24,577 nucleotides of DNA from Streptomyces xanthophaeus (lineage in GTDB: Bacteria; Actinomycetota; Actinomycetes; Streptomycetales; Streptomycetaceae): contig NZ_JOFT01000059.1 in the NCBI RefSeq assembly GCF_000725805.1, positions 1-24,577 of the forward strand. The letters run 5' to 3'. The position numbers and the translations under genes were made by a program. This document shows, in pieces, positions 1 through 8,166 of the stretch (position 1 is the stretch's first letter; every line of letters begins with the position of its first letter). The notes below the pieces were generated by a model, which searched no databases, was not told where the DNA came from, and was given only the letters and a program-made list of their open reading frames with translations.

Positions 1-1104
1 CAGCGCAGCCGCGGGAACGTCCTTCAGCTGCTCCGCCGTCGCCTTCTCATTGCCCTCCATGTCCTTGCCGCCACCCGCCAGCAGATACGGGGCCTTGGCA
101 TGCGCGTGGTCACGCAGCGACATGATCAGCAGCTTCGGGGAAAGCGGCTTGCCCGTGTTCCACGCCGGGCACTGCGACTGGCAGCGCCCGCACTCGGTGC
201 ACGTGGAGAAGTCGAGAATGCCCTTCCAGGAGAACTGCTCGACCTGCGAGACACCGAAGACGTCGTCCTCGCCCGGATCCTCGAAATCGATGACCTTGCC
301 ACCACTGGTCATCGGCAGTAGCGCACCCAGCGCCACCGCCCCGTCGGCGTTCCGCTTGAACCAGATGTTCGGGAAACCCAGGAACCGGTGCCACGCCACA
401 CCCATGTTGGTGTTCAGCGAGACCACGATCATCCAGACGAAGGAAATGGTGATCTTGGTCGCCGCGACGAGATACGTCACGTTCTCCAGCGTCGAGACGT
501 CGAGTTCGGAGAACGCGACCACCAGCGGGTACGAGAAGAAGTACGCGGGCTCCCAGTGGTCGACGCCCGCGAAGGCGCCCTCGATGCCGCGCAGCGACAT
601 GATGCACAGGCTGACCGTGAGGACGACCGTCTCGATGAAGTAGGCCTGGCCGGTCTTGGACCCGGCGAAGCGCGACTTGCGCTCGGCGCGGCCGGGCCGC
701 GACAGCTGCCGGATCACGATGAGGGTGAGGATGCCGACCACGGTCAGCGTGCCGATCACCTCGACGACCAGCTCGTAGGGCAGCCAGTGTCCGATGATGG
801 GCAGCCGCCAGTCGGGCTTGAAGAGCTGACCGGTGGCGTTCACCAGGGTGATGATCAGCGTGTAGAACCCGATCGCAACGGTCCAGTGCGCCACGCCCAT
901 GACGCCCCACTGGTTCATGCGGGTGTGACCGAGGAACTCCTTCACCAGCGTCACGGTGCGCTGGTAGGGGTTGTTGGTCCGCAGGCCCGCCGGTACGGGC
1001 TGGCCGAGCATGAAGTAGCGGACCATCTGGGCGATGGCGCGGATGAACAGCACGGAGCCGACGATTTCAAGCGCCAGCGAGACAATGATCGCCGCGAGTT
1101 GCAT
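1..1104 (-). CDS. Membrane-bound (Fe-S)-binding oxidoreductase, N-terminal part
   Basis: This is the first 368 codons of a gene that runs off the left window edge, so the C-terminal half is missing. The start MQLAAIIVSLALEIVG is an ATG at 1104. Several hydrophobic segments follow in the first ~250 residues, including a stretch near residues 65-90 (WGVMGVAHWTVAIGFYTLI). A ferredoxin-like motif CTECGRCQSQCP lies near residue 300 and should ligate a 4Fe-4S cluster. This resembles the large actinobacterial Fe-S oxidoreductases related to heterodisulfide reductase HdrD/GlpC, which pass electrons at the membrane; these are usually ~700-750 aa, so about half is seen. It is probably a chromosomal housekeeping gene and not part of the terpenoid island, whose left edge would lie between 1105 and 1633. 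Electron donor and acceptor cannot be read from the sequence. Confidence 0.85.
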   Translation of the reverse strand, partial: MQLAAIIVSLALEIVGSVLFIRAIAQMVRYFMLGQPVPAGLRTNNPYQRTVTLVKEFLGHTRMNQWGVMGVAHWTVAIGFYTLIITLVNATGQLFKPDWRLPIIGHWLPYELVVEVIGTLTVVGILTLIVIRQLSRPGRAERKSRFAGSKTGQAYFIETVVLTVSLCIMSLRGIEGAFAGVDHWEPAYFFSYPLVVAFSELDVSTLENVTYLVAATKITISFVWMIVVSLNTNMGVAWHRFLGFPNIWFKRNADGAVALGALLPMTSGGKVIDFEDPGEDDVFGVSQVEQFSWKGILDFSTCTECGRCQSQCPAWNTGKPLSPKLLIMSLRDHAHAKAPYLLAGGGKDMEGNEKATAEQLKDVPAAAL

Positions 1105-1632
1105 GAAGGCTCCTCGAACCTGCGAGCGGAGTGTATTAATTACCGAGTGGTAACTTCGGTCGACACACTACCGAAGATCACAGGCGTGTTGAAGGCACAC
1201 AGCCGGTGATCTGCCTCGCTGGGGCCGCCTCGGTCCAGGCCCTCCGGCGTCGTTCTCCGGATCACGAACGACCTGTGCATCACGGGGCAGTTGAACCGGA
1301 CGCGCCCCTGAGCGCAGCCCCCGGCCCCTGCCCGTACGGAGCGTCCTCACGTTACAGGGCTGGGCGGTCGCGGACCGCGGGCCGGGTTCGAGCAGCGCTC
1401 AAGATCAGCCAGCCACAGTGGTTCCGTGGGGAGCGGCCGACGCCTGCTGGCAAGTGCGCCCGAGGAAGCGACCCACGCCCCGGGACCGCCCACACGGTCA
1501 CCCCCGGACTTTGTGGGCGGCCGGGGAATCCCTCCGGCCCGACGGCCGGATCCTCGGCGCCGGCCGTGGTACCGGCCGCCGCTACCGCTCCTCCCCGACG
1601 GCAGCGACGGCGCAACCGGTCCTGAGCTCCTG
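1105..1632. other. Gap between Fe-S oxidoreductase and SARP-1, no gene seen
   Basis: 528 bases without a convincing gene. The overlapping reading frames here give low-complexity Arg/Gly/Pro/Ala translations and no good ribosome binding site. The left ~60 bases carry the AT-rich promoter and palindrome of the Fe-S oxidoreductase gene. The right part is very GC-rich with short inverted repeats near 1540-1610, which could end SARP-1 transcription, but no clean terminator is visible. This is the likely left boundary of the island. Confidence 0.5.
1140..1153 (-). promoter_or_regulatory. Palindromic operator in Fe-S oxidoreductase promoter
   Basis: A perfect inverted repeat TTACC-GAGT-GGTAA lies about 36-50 bases upstream of the ATG at 1104. 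It abuts an AT-rich stretch (1134-1141) that could hold the -10 element on the minus strand. Position and symmetry fit an operator for a dimeric repressor such as a TetR or GntR protein. The regulator is not identified and no regulator gene lies beside it. Confidence 0.45.
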
Positions 1633-2454
1633 TCAGGCCGCGTACAGATCGAAGGTCGAGCTGCGGTGCGGCCCTCCGATGACGTCCAGGCGCGGGTCCA
1701 CCGCGAGCATCGCCTGGTGCAGCCGCCGCAGCTGCGGAGAGGGCTCCACGCCGAGCTCCTCGATCAGCCGCTGGCGCAGCCTGCGATAGACGTCGAGCGC
1801 GGTGGCCTGCCGTCCGGAGCGGTAGAGGGCCACCATGGCCTGCGAGTGCAGTCCCTCGTGCTGGGGGTGGCGGGCGATCAGGTCGGTGAGCTCGGCGATG
1901 AGTTCGGCGTGACGGCCCAGCCGCAGGTCGGCGTCGATCCGCCGCTCACGGGCGACCAGACGGCTCTCCTCCAGGCGCAGCACCTCGATGTCGAGGATCG
2001 GGCCGACGCGTACGTCGACGAGTGCGGGCCCCTCCCACATGTCGAGCGCCTTGCGCAGGCAGGTGGAGGCGTAGGCGTCCTCGCCGCTCTCGAAGGCCTG
2101 CTGGCTTTCGGCCACCAGGCTCTCGTAGCCGTGGACGTCGACCGATTCGGTGGGCACCTGGAGCATGTACCCGCCGTACCGGGTGACGAGCACGTCCTTG
2201 GCCGAGCCCGAGGCGCCCGGACCCATGGCGGTGCCCAGGCGGCGGCGCAGTTGGAGGATGTACGTCTGGAGGGTGGTCAGGGCGCTCTGCGGCAGGTCGG
2301 TGCCCCAGATCTCCTCCATCAGCGTGGGCACGGGGACGACCCGGCCGGGGTACAGGGCGAGCAGCGCCAGGATCTGGCGGGGCTTGCCGGCGGTCGGGAC
2401 GATCGACACCCCGTCGACTTCGGCATTCAACGAACCCAGGACTTTTATCTTCAT
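1633..2454 (-). CDS. SARP-family transcriptional activator (SARP-1)
   Basis: 273-aa Streptomyces antibiotic regulatory protein. Residues ~1-95 form an OmpR-type winged helix (MKIKVLGSLN, GKPRQILALLALYPGRVV, LQTYILQLRRRLG, TRYGGYML), and residues ~100-250 the bacterial transcriptional activation (BTAD) domain (ESLVAE, LEESRLVARERRIDADL, HPQHEGLHSQAM, ELGVEPSPQL). Start chosen at ATG 2454 because GGAGGG sits 5 bases upstream; an in-frame ATG four codons earlier has no better site. SARPs bind direct heptamer repeats next to the -35 region and recruit RNA polymerase. It is the same length as SARP-2 at 11887 and about 75% identical (hand count 206 of 273), so the two are recent paralogues on either side of the mevalonate operon. 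The first codons (AAG ATA AAA) and upstream DNA are unusually AT-rich for this window. Confidence 0.93.
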   Translation of the reverse strand: MKIKVLGSLNAEVDGVSIVPTAGKPRQILALLALYPGRVVPVPTLMEEIWGTDLPQSALTTLQTYILQLRRRLGTAMGPGASGSAKDVLVTRYGGYMLQVPTESVDVHGYESLVAESQQAFESGEDAYASTCLRKALDMWEGPALVDVRVGPILDIEVLRLEESRLVARERRIDADLRLGRHAELIAELTDLIARHPQHEGLHSQAMVALYRSGRQATALDVYRRLRQRLIEELGVEPSPQLRRLHQAMLAVDPRLDVIGGPHRSSTFDLYAA

Positions 2455-2542
2455 AATTCCCTCCACGCCTTGCCGGTCTCCATTACGAAGCGATACCGAA
2501 GTCCTTCGACACTGTAGTCTTCAGGCCATTTTGTCATTGGAG

Positions 2543-2571
2543 TTGACCACATATGAGGGGCACAATATCCT
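2543..2571 (+). promoter_or_regulatory. Consensus-like promoter for the 67-aa gene
   Basis: TTGACC (2543-2548), a 17-base spacer and TATCCT (2566-2571) give a well-spaced sigma-70/HrdB-type promoter on the plus strand. Transcription would start near 2578, leaving a ~150-nt AT-rich leader before the GTG at 2730. It lies in the 275-base divergent region shared with SARP-1, so the two genes may be regulated together. Confidence 0.5.
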
Positions 2572-2729
2572 CCCGCGATCCACCCCCCTGCGAAACTCCA
2601 GTACACCTTGAGCAAATGTCGAAAACGCTGGAGCCACAAAACAAAAGCAGTGGAATATCATTTCCCGCGGTGCACCGTGGCTGTAATCTCGCCCCTTCGT
2701 GATGGCCCACGACATCAAGGGGTGGCACG

Positions 2730-2933
2730 GTGCAGGAGACCACGGACGAAACGGCGAACACGCAGGTGGCGGCCGGACGGACAGCAGCGTCCCCGGGCGG
2801 CGCAGTGGGCCATGACGGACTTCTGGCCCTGCCCGGCCTGCCCGATCACGCGGTCCTGCTCGCCCTCCTGGCCGCCTGGAACCAGCGCGGCGTGCACGTC
2901 GGCTTCCCGGAGCTGACCGGCGACCGCCCCTGA
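2730..2933 (+). CDS. Small 67-aa protein, degenerate carrier-protein-like
   Basis: GTG start at 2730 with AAGGGG (2717-2722) seven bases upstream and a good promoter at 2543-2571, so expression is plausible. The N-terminal ~28 residues are polar and probably disordered. Residues ~29-67 (GLLALPGLPDHAVLLALLAA then WNQRGVHVGFPELTGDRP) can be laid, with two single-residue insertions, on the C-terminal half of aryl/peptidyl carrier proteins, whose pattern is GLDS-(hydrophobic)-W-x3-G-x-V-x-F-x-x-L-x-x-RPT. The serine that carries phosphopantetheine would be His here (LPDHAV), and the protein stops at RP. If the resemblance is real it cannot be a normal carrier; it may be a remnant or a docking or regulatory part. 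The match is short and by eye. It could also be an unrelated small protein. Confidence 0.5.
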   Translation: MQETTDETANTQVAAGRTAASPGGAVGHDGLLALPGLPDHAVLLALLAAWNQRGVHVGFPELTGDRP

Positions 2934-3916
2934 CGCCGGACCGGAGAAATCCGGCGCCGCGCTCCGCGAGGAGCCGGGCGGAGCGCACCGCATCCACGGA
3001 GCCCGCTGCACTTCCGGCCCACGCCCGCTAGGAAATCCGTAAGTTCCGGCTCAAGGCTCACCGGAGCGAAGGGCGCCCGCGGTGCATTCCGAACCCGCCC
3101 GCGGCCCGGCCGGACCGGTGCGGGCCGCTCCGTACGCGTCCGGTTTCGTCCGGAACATCCGGGCCCTGTCCGAGGGCGCCCGAAAGGATGTCCGCGCGGG
3201 GCGGGCGGCTGACCGCCCCGCGGCGAGGGGCCGCAGCAGTACCTCGTCCGGCGGCAGCGGATCCGTCCCGGCGGAGGGCGGCAACAGCGGCCCCGGCCTG
3301 CGCGGGAGCAGCGCCCCGGCCCCTCCGAGGAGGCCTGCGGCGCCGCCCGCCGGGCGCACGGATCAGGCGTCCGACGCCGCTGGCGCCCCACCGCCCGCGT
3401 GCCCGTTCCGGGCTCCGCCGGCCCTCAGCGGGGCCGACAGCGCCCGTGCGCGCAGCGGCGCGCCGGACCCCGTCCCGAGTAACCCACGTCACCCCGGGCT
3501 CTCTTGGCGTGGAGGTGCGACCCGTGTCACTATTCACGCACATCTCCCCTGCCCAAAAACAGATCCGGGCCTGGGAGTTGAGTGCCGCGACGGCCGGGCC
3601 GCGCGGATGCGAGCGAGTCCACGACCGGGTACGGCACCTGCGTCTGCGCGCTGCGATCACTTTCGTACGGTGACGGACGCGCACGCCGGATCCCGGCGGG
3701 GGACCGACCGGCGACGGGTGCACACGACCCCGCTCGCCATCTCTCCGTCACACGTTCGGACTCGCGCCCTGCGCGGCGGCCGGAGCCGCTCCGCCTCGCC
3801 CGGAATCCTGCCCCACCCGGATCAGCCGCGCCCTGAAGGGCTCCGCGCTGGTCCGTTCCTTCCTGGAACTCAAAACCATGCGATCTACGCAAATACGATA
3901 ATGGGAGCTGAGCGCG
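2934..3916. other. Long gene-poor region before the mevalonate operon
   Basis: Almost 1 kb with no convincing gene of normal size. Long open frames exist on both strands but translate to Pro/Arg/Ala/Gly-rich low-complexity sequence, as expected from unselected high-GC DNA. One small ORF with a ribosome binding site (3525-3673) is listed separately. A single CTTGGCGTGGA at 3504-3514 is identical to the third repeat of the array at 21961 but has no 11-bp neighbours here. The last ~40 bases are AT-rich, with TACGAT at 3894-3899 as a possible -10 for the mevalonate operon and no clear -35. The region may be a long leader, decayed genes, or unrecognised RNA; none can be shown. Confidence 0.5.
3525..3673 (+). 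CDS. Possible 49-aa ORF of unknown function
   Basis: A GTG at 3525 is preceded by GGAGGTG (3512-3518) with six bases between, an excellent ribosome binding site in an otherwise gene-poor stretch. The product begins MSLFTHISPAQKQIRAWELS and ends RLRAAITFVR; it has no membrane segment or motif I recognise. The DNA near 3573-3584 (GGGAG-T-TGAG-T-GC) resembles the bases just before the mevalonate kinase start at 3903-3915 (GGGAG-C-TGAG-C-GC), so part of it may be a decayed duplicate of the mevalonate kinase 5' end. Most of the support is the binding site, so it may equally be chance. Confidence 0.25.
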
Positions 3917-4921
3917 TTGACTCTACCAACCTCAGCGGCGGGGGTATCGGAAAGCCACTGGGCTCGCTCAGTCGGCACCGGCCGCGCCCACGCGAAGTCC
4001 ATTCTGCTGGGCGAGCACGCGGTCGTGTACGGAGCTCCGGCGCTGGCCCTTCCAGTGCCTCAGCTGCCCATCACCGCAAGCGCCGGCTGGTCCCCCCGCA
4101 CCCCTGCGGAGCCCAGCGGGGTGTCCTTCACGATGACCGGCTCCGCGTCGAGGCAGGTGAGGACCCAGGGCTCCGAGGGACTGCGCCGACTGGCCGCCGA
4201 GTTCAGGGCGGTCACGGGCATCGCGGACGCCTCGCACCTCGACGTGATCATCGACGGTGCCGTCCCGCCCGGCCGGGGACTCGGCTCCAGCGCGGCGTGC
4301 GCGCGTGCCGTCGTCCTGGCCCTCGGTGACCTCTTCGGCCACGAACTGACCGAGGAGACGGTCTTCGAGCTGGTGCAGAGCGCCGAGAGCGTGGTCCACG
4401 GCCGGGCCAGCGGCGTCGATGCCGTGTCCGTCGGCGCCACCGCCCCGCTGCTGTTCCAGGCCGGTGAGACCCAGGAACTGGCCGTCGGCTGCGACGGCCT
4501 GTTCATCATCGCGGACAGCGGCGTCATGGGCAGCACCAAGGAAGCGGTCGACCTGCTGCGCGAGGGGTTCCAGAAGCACCCCGGAGCCCAGGAGAGCTTC
4601 GTGGGCCGTGCGACGGAGCTGACGGACGAGGCCCGGGCGGCCCTCGCCGACGGCAAGCCGGAGGAGTTCGGATCGCGGCTCACCGAGTACCACGGTCTGC
4701 TGCGCGCGGCCGGTCTCAGCACCGACCGCATCGAGGCCCTGGTCGACGCCGCCCTCGCGGCGGGCAGCCTCGGCGCCAAGATCACCGGAGGCGGACTGGG
4801 CGGCTGCGTCATGGCCCTGACCCAGCCCGAGCAGGCCAGGGAGGTCACCCGGCAGCTGCACGAAGCCGGTGCCGTCCAGACGTGGGTCGTACCCCTGAGG
4901 AGGAACGGCAGCAATGCCTGA
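3917..4921 (+). CDS. mvaK1: Mevalonate kinase
   Basis: 334-aa GHMP-superfamily kinase that phosphorylates mevalonate with ATP to 5-phosphomevalonate. Visible motifs are the N-terminal AKSILLGEHAVVYGAPALAL (~26-45), the ATP-binding PPGRGLGSSAACARA (~118-131), HGRASGVDA (~160) and the C-terminal KITGGGLGG (~288). Length matches bacterial mevalonate kinases. The chosen start is TTG at 3917 with GGGAG at 3903-3907; a TAA at 3899-3901 closes the frame upstream, leaving only a CTG at 3908 as a rival. As I remember it, the Streptomyces CL190 enzyme carries a few more N-terminal residues ending RELSAL, and the untranslated codons here still read WELSAL. First gene of the operon; its end overlaps the next start by 8 bases, implying translational coupling. 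Confidence 0.95.
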   Translation: MTLPTSAAGVSESHWARSVGTGRAHAKSILLGEHAVVYGAPALALPVPQLPITASAGWSPRTPAEPSGVSFTMTGSASRQVRTQGSEGLRRLAAEFRAVTGIADASHLDVIIDGAVPPGRGLGSSAACARAVVLALGDLFGHELTEETVFELVQSAESVVHGRASGVDAVSVGATAPLLFQAGETQELAVGCDGLFIIADSGVMGSTKEAVDLLREGFQKHPGAQESFVGRATELTDEARAALADGKPEEFGSRLTEYHGLLRAAGLSTDRIEALVDAALAAGSLGAKITGGGLGGCVMALTQPEQAREVTRQLHEAGAVQTWVVPLRRNGSNA

Positions 4922-5966
4922 GCAGCAGAACACCCTGATCCTGCCGCGGGAAGCCGGCGGCACGGCGGGCGCCACCGCCGTCGCACAGCCGAACATCGCG
5001 CTGATCAAGTACTGGGGCAAGCGCGACGAGCAGCTGTTCCTGCCCTGGACCAGCAGCCTGTCGATGACCCTGGACATCTTCCCCACGACCACCCGGGTCG
5101 AGCTCGACGCCGAAGCCGGTCACGACGAAGTGACCTTCAACGGCGTCCCCGCGACGGGCGAGGCACAGCGGCGCATCGTCGCCTTCCTCGATCTCGTACG
5201 GGAGCGGGCCGGGCTCCCCCACCGGGCCGTCGTGGACACCCACAACACCGTGCCCACCGGAGCGGGCCTGGCCTCCTCCGCGAGCGGGTTCGCCGCGCTC
5301 GCCGTGGCCGCCGCCGCCGCGTACGGACTCGGTCTCGACGCCACCGGGCTCTCGCGCCTGGCCCGGCGCGGATCCGGCTCGGCGTCGCGGTCGGTCTTCG
5401 GTGGCTTCGCCGCCTGGAACGCCGGCACGCACACGGCTCCGGCCGCGGAGGCCGACCTCAGCTCCTACGCCGAACCGGTGCCCGCAGCGGACATCGATCC
5501 GGCGCTCGTCATCGCCGTGGTCAACGCGGGCCCCAAGGACGTGTCCAGCCGTGTGGCCATGCGCCGTACGGTCGACACCTCGCCCCTGTTCGAGCCGTGG
5601 GCCGAATCGAGCAAGGCCGACCTGGTGGAGATGCGGGCGGCGCTGCTGCGCGGCGACCTCGACGCGGTCGGCGAGATCGCGGAGCGCAACGCGCTCGGCA
5701 TGCACGCCACCATGCTGGGGGCGCGCCCCGCGGTGCGCTACATCTCGCCCGCCTCGCTCACCGTGCTGGACAGCGTGCTGCAGCTGCGGCGGGACGGGAT
5801 CTCCGCCTACGCGACCATGGACGCCGGACCGAACGTCAAGGTGCTCTGCCGCCGGGCGGACGCCGACCGGGTGGCCGAGGTCGTACGCGATGCGGCGGCC
5901 GGGGGTGCGGTGCACGTCGCCGGGCCCGGGCAGGGCGCCCGTCTGCTGAACGAAGACGGACGATGA
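4914..5966 (+). CDS. mvaD: Diphosphomevalonate decarboxylase
   Basis: 350-aa GHMP enzyme that converts 5-diphosphomevalonate, ATP-dependently, to isopentenyl diphosphate, phosphate and CO2. Family signatures are AVAQPNIALIKYWGKRDE (~21-38), the phosphate-binding PTGAGLASSASGFAALAVA (~113-131), GSGSASRSVFGGFAAW (~149) and the C-terminal YATMDAGPNVKVLC (~299), whose Asp is conserved in the family. ATG at 4914 follows GAGGAACGGCA and overlaps the mevalonate kinase stop; the TGA overlaps the next ATG (ATGA). This is the step that releases IPP for the type 2 isomerase further down the operon. Confidence 0.95.
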   Translation: MPEQQNTLILPREAGGTAGATAVAQPNIALIKYWGKRDEQLFLPWTSSLSMTLDIFPTTTRVELDAEAGHDEVTFNGVPATGEAQRRIVAFLDLVRERAGLPHRAVVDTHNTVPTGAGLASSASGFAALAVAAAAAYGLGLDATGLSRLARRGSGSASRSVFGGFAAWNAGTHTAPAAEADLSSYAEPVPAADIDPALVIAVVNAGPKDVSSRVAMRRTVDTSPLFEPWAESSKADLVEMRAALLRGDLDAVGEIAERNALGMHATMLGARPAVRYISPASLTVLDSVLQLRRDGISAYATMDAGPNVKVLCRRADADRVAEVVRDAAAGGAVHVAGPGQGARLLNEDGR

Positions 5967-7078
5967 CCTCCGGACGGACGGTCGTCCGCAGCGCCCCGGG
6001 CAAGCTGTTCGTCGCGGGCGAGTACGCCGTGGTCGAGCCCGGCACCCCGGCGATCCTGGTGGCGGTGGACCGGGAGATCACGGTCACCGTGTCCGGCTCC
6101 GAGGGAGCCGACGTGGTGATCTCCTCCGACCTCGGTCCGCGGGCGGTGCGCTGGCAGTGGCGCGAAGGCGTCCTCCACGTCCAGGACGAGGAGGACGAGG
6201 AGGGTGCGCGCGGCGCACTGGCCCACGTGGTGTCGGCGGTCGAGACCGTGGCCGGGCTGCTGGCCGAGCGCGGGCTGCCCGTTCCCACGCTGGACATCGG
6301 CGTCAGCAGCAGGCTGCACGAGGACGGCCGGAAGTTCGGGCTGGGGTCGAGCGGCGCGGTCACGGTGGCCACCGTGGACGCCGTCTCGGCCTTCTGCGGT
6401 GTGGAGCTGTCGCTCGACGCCCGGTTCCGTCTGGCCCTGATCGCCAACGCCCGGATCGACCCCAAGGGTTCCGGCGGCGACCTCGCCGCCAGTACGTGGG
6501 GCGGCTGGATCGCGTACCAGGGGCCCGACCGGGCCTTCGTCCTGGACCTGGTGCGGCGCGAGGGCGTCGAGGAGGCGCTGCGCGCACCCTGGCCGGGGTT
6601 CGCCGTGCGCCGGCTCCCGCCGCCGAACGGCCTGTCCCTGGAGGTCGGCTGGACCGGGAACCCGGCGTCCACCACCTCCCTCGTGTCCGGTCTGCACCGG
6701 CGGACCTGGCGGGGCACCGACTCGCACCGCGCGTTCGTGGAGACCAGCACCGACCTCGTGCGCGCCGCGATCGCCGCGCTGGAGGCCGGTGACGGCCAGG
6801 CCCTGCTGCACCAGGTGCGGCGGGCCCGGCAGGAGCTGGCCCGCCTGGACGAGGAGGTCGGCCTCGGCATCTTCACGACCGAGCTGACGGCGCTGTGCGA
6901 GGCCGCCGAGGGCGTCGGCGGAGCGGCCAAGCCCTCGGGGGCGGGCGGCGGCGACTGCGGCATCGCCCTGCTGGACACCGGGGCCGCGCACGACATCTCA
7001 CACGTACGGCAACGGTGGGCCGCCGCCGGGGTGCTGCCCCTGCTCGTCCGTCCCACCAGCGAAGGGATCGAGGAATGA
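5963..7078 (+). CDS. mvaK2: Phosphomevalonate kinase
   Basis: 371-aa GHMP kinase that makes 5-diphosphomevalonate from 5-phosphomevalonate and ATP. It starts VVRSAPGKLFVAGEYAVVEP, carries KFGLGSSGAVTVATVDAV (~125) as the nucleotide loop, and ends with KPSGAGGGDCGIAL (~325), all typical of phosphomevalonate kinase rather than mevalonate kinase. The open frame extends upstream to 5597, but the ATG at 5963 sits in an ATGA overlap with the decarboxylase stop and begins the conserved domain, so it is the start. The stop also overlaps the next ATG. Gene order kinase-decarboxylase-kinase matches the Streptomyces CL190 mevalonate cluster. Confidence 0.95.
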   Translation: MTSGRTVVRSAPGKLFVAGEYAVVEPGTPAILVAVDREITVTVSGSEGADVVISSDLGPRAVRWQWREGVLHVQDEEDEEGARGALAHVVSAVETVAGLLAERGLPVPTLDIGVSSRLHEDGRKFGLGSSGAVTVATVDAVSAFCGVELSLDARFRLALIANARIDPKGSGGDLAASTWGGWIAYQGPDRAFVLDLVRREGVEEALRAPWPGFAVRRLPPPNGLSLEVGWTGNPASTTSLVSGLHRRTWRGTDSHRAFVETSTDLVRAAIAALEAGDGQALLHQVRRARQELARLDEEVGLGIFTTELTALCEAAEGVGGAAKPSGAGGGDCGIALLDTGAAHDISHVRQRWAAAGVLPLLVRPTSEGIEE

Positions 7079-8166
7079 GCGCTCAGCGCAAGGACGACCA
7101 CGTCCGGCTCGCCATCGAGCAGCAGGACACACGCAGGGGAATCAACCAGTTCGACGAGGTGTCGTTCGTCCACCACGCCCTGGCCGGGATCGACCGGCCG
7201 GACGTGTCCCTGGCCACGACCTTCGCCGGGATCTCCTGGCAGGTGCCGCTCTACATCAACGCGATGACCGGCGGCACCGCGAAGACCGGTGCCATCAACC
7301 GGGACCTGGCGACCGCTGCCCGTGAGACGGGTGTGGCCATCGCTTCGGGGTCGGTGCACGCCTACTTCAAGGACCCGTCGTGCGTGGAGACCTTCCGCGT
7401 GCTGCGCCAGCAGAACCCGGACGGGTTCGTCATGGCGAACGTCAACGCGACGGCCTCGGTCGAGAACGCCCGGCGCGCCATCGACGTGCTGGAGGCCAAC
7501 GCCCTGCAGATCCACATCAACACGGCGCAGGAAACGGCCATGCCCGAGGGCGACCGGTCGTTCGGCGCCTGGGTCTCGCAGATCGAGAAGATCACCTCGG
7601 CGGTCGACGTCCCCGTCATCGTCAAGGAGGTCGGCAACGGCCTGAGCCGTGAGACCGTCCTGACGCTGCAGCAGCTCGGGGTGCGCGTCGCGGACCTCGG
7701 CGGCAAGGGCGGCACGGACTTCGCCCGCATCGAGAACGGCCGCCGCGCACTGGGCGACTACGCGTTCCTCGACAACTGGGGTCAGTCCACCGCCGCCTGT
7801 CTCCTGGACTCCCGGGACACCGGGATGCCCCTGCTCGCCTCCGGCGGCGTGCGCAACCCGCTGGACGTCGCCCGCGCGCTGGCGCTCGGCGCCTCCGGCG
7901 TCGGAGCGTCCGGGGTGTTCCTGCGCACCCTGCTCGACGGCGGTGTCGACGCGCTGATCGCGCAGATCTCGAACTGGCTGGACCAGCTGGCGGCTCTGCA
8001 GACCATGCTCGGCGCCCGCACCCCCGCAGACCTCTCCAGCCGGGATCTGCTGATCCACGGCACCCTTCGTTCCTTCTGCGCCGACCGGGGCATCGACACG
8101 CGGCAGCTCGCCCAGCGTGCCCGGTCCGTCGACGCCCTCCACGAGATGACGGGAAGCACACGATGA
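7075..8166 (+). CDS. fni: Type 2 isopentenyl-diphosphate isomerase
   Basis: 363-aa FMN- and NAD(P)H-dependent isomerase that interconverts IPP and DMAPP, supplying the allylic primer for prenyl chain growth. Features are RKDDHVRLAIEQQ near the start, INAMTGGTAKTGAINRDLA (~61), ASGSVHAYFKDP (~88), HINTAQETAMPEGDR (~145), VIVKEVGNGLSRETV (~182), GGKGGTDFARIENGRR (~210) and LLASGGVRNPLD (~252), which mark the TIM-barrel flavin and substrate sites. ATG at 7075 overlaps the preceding stop with GAGG just upstream, and the TGA overlaps the HMG-CoA reductase ATG. No frame damage seen. Confidence 0.95.
   Translation: MSAQRKDDHVRLAIEQQDTRRGINQFDEVSFVHHALAGIDRPDVSLATTFAGISWQVPLYINAMTGGTAKTGAINRDLATAARETGVAIASGSVHAYFKDPSCVETFRVLRQQNPDGFVMANVNATASVENARRAIDVLEANALQIHINTAQETAMPEGDRSFGAWVSQIEKITSAVDVPVIVKEVGNGLSRETVLTLQQLGVRVADLGGKGGTDFARIENGRRALGDYAFLDNWGQSTAACLLDSRDTGMPLLASGGVRNPLDVARALALGASGVGASGVFLRTLLDGGVDALIAQISNWLDQLAALQTMLGARTPADLSSRDLLIHGTLRSFCADRGIDTRQLAQRARSVDALHEMTGSTR

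Noticed and set aside
110..910. Long open frames opposite or across the Fe-S oxidoreductase
   Set aside because: Arg/His/Gly-rich shadow translations; the minus-strand frame from 1104 has membrane segments and the cysteine motif, so it is the gene.
3082..4329. 415-codon plus-strand open frame before mevalonate kinase
   Set aside because: Pro/Arg/Gly-rich composition with no motif, and it runs into mevalonate kinase in another frame.
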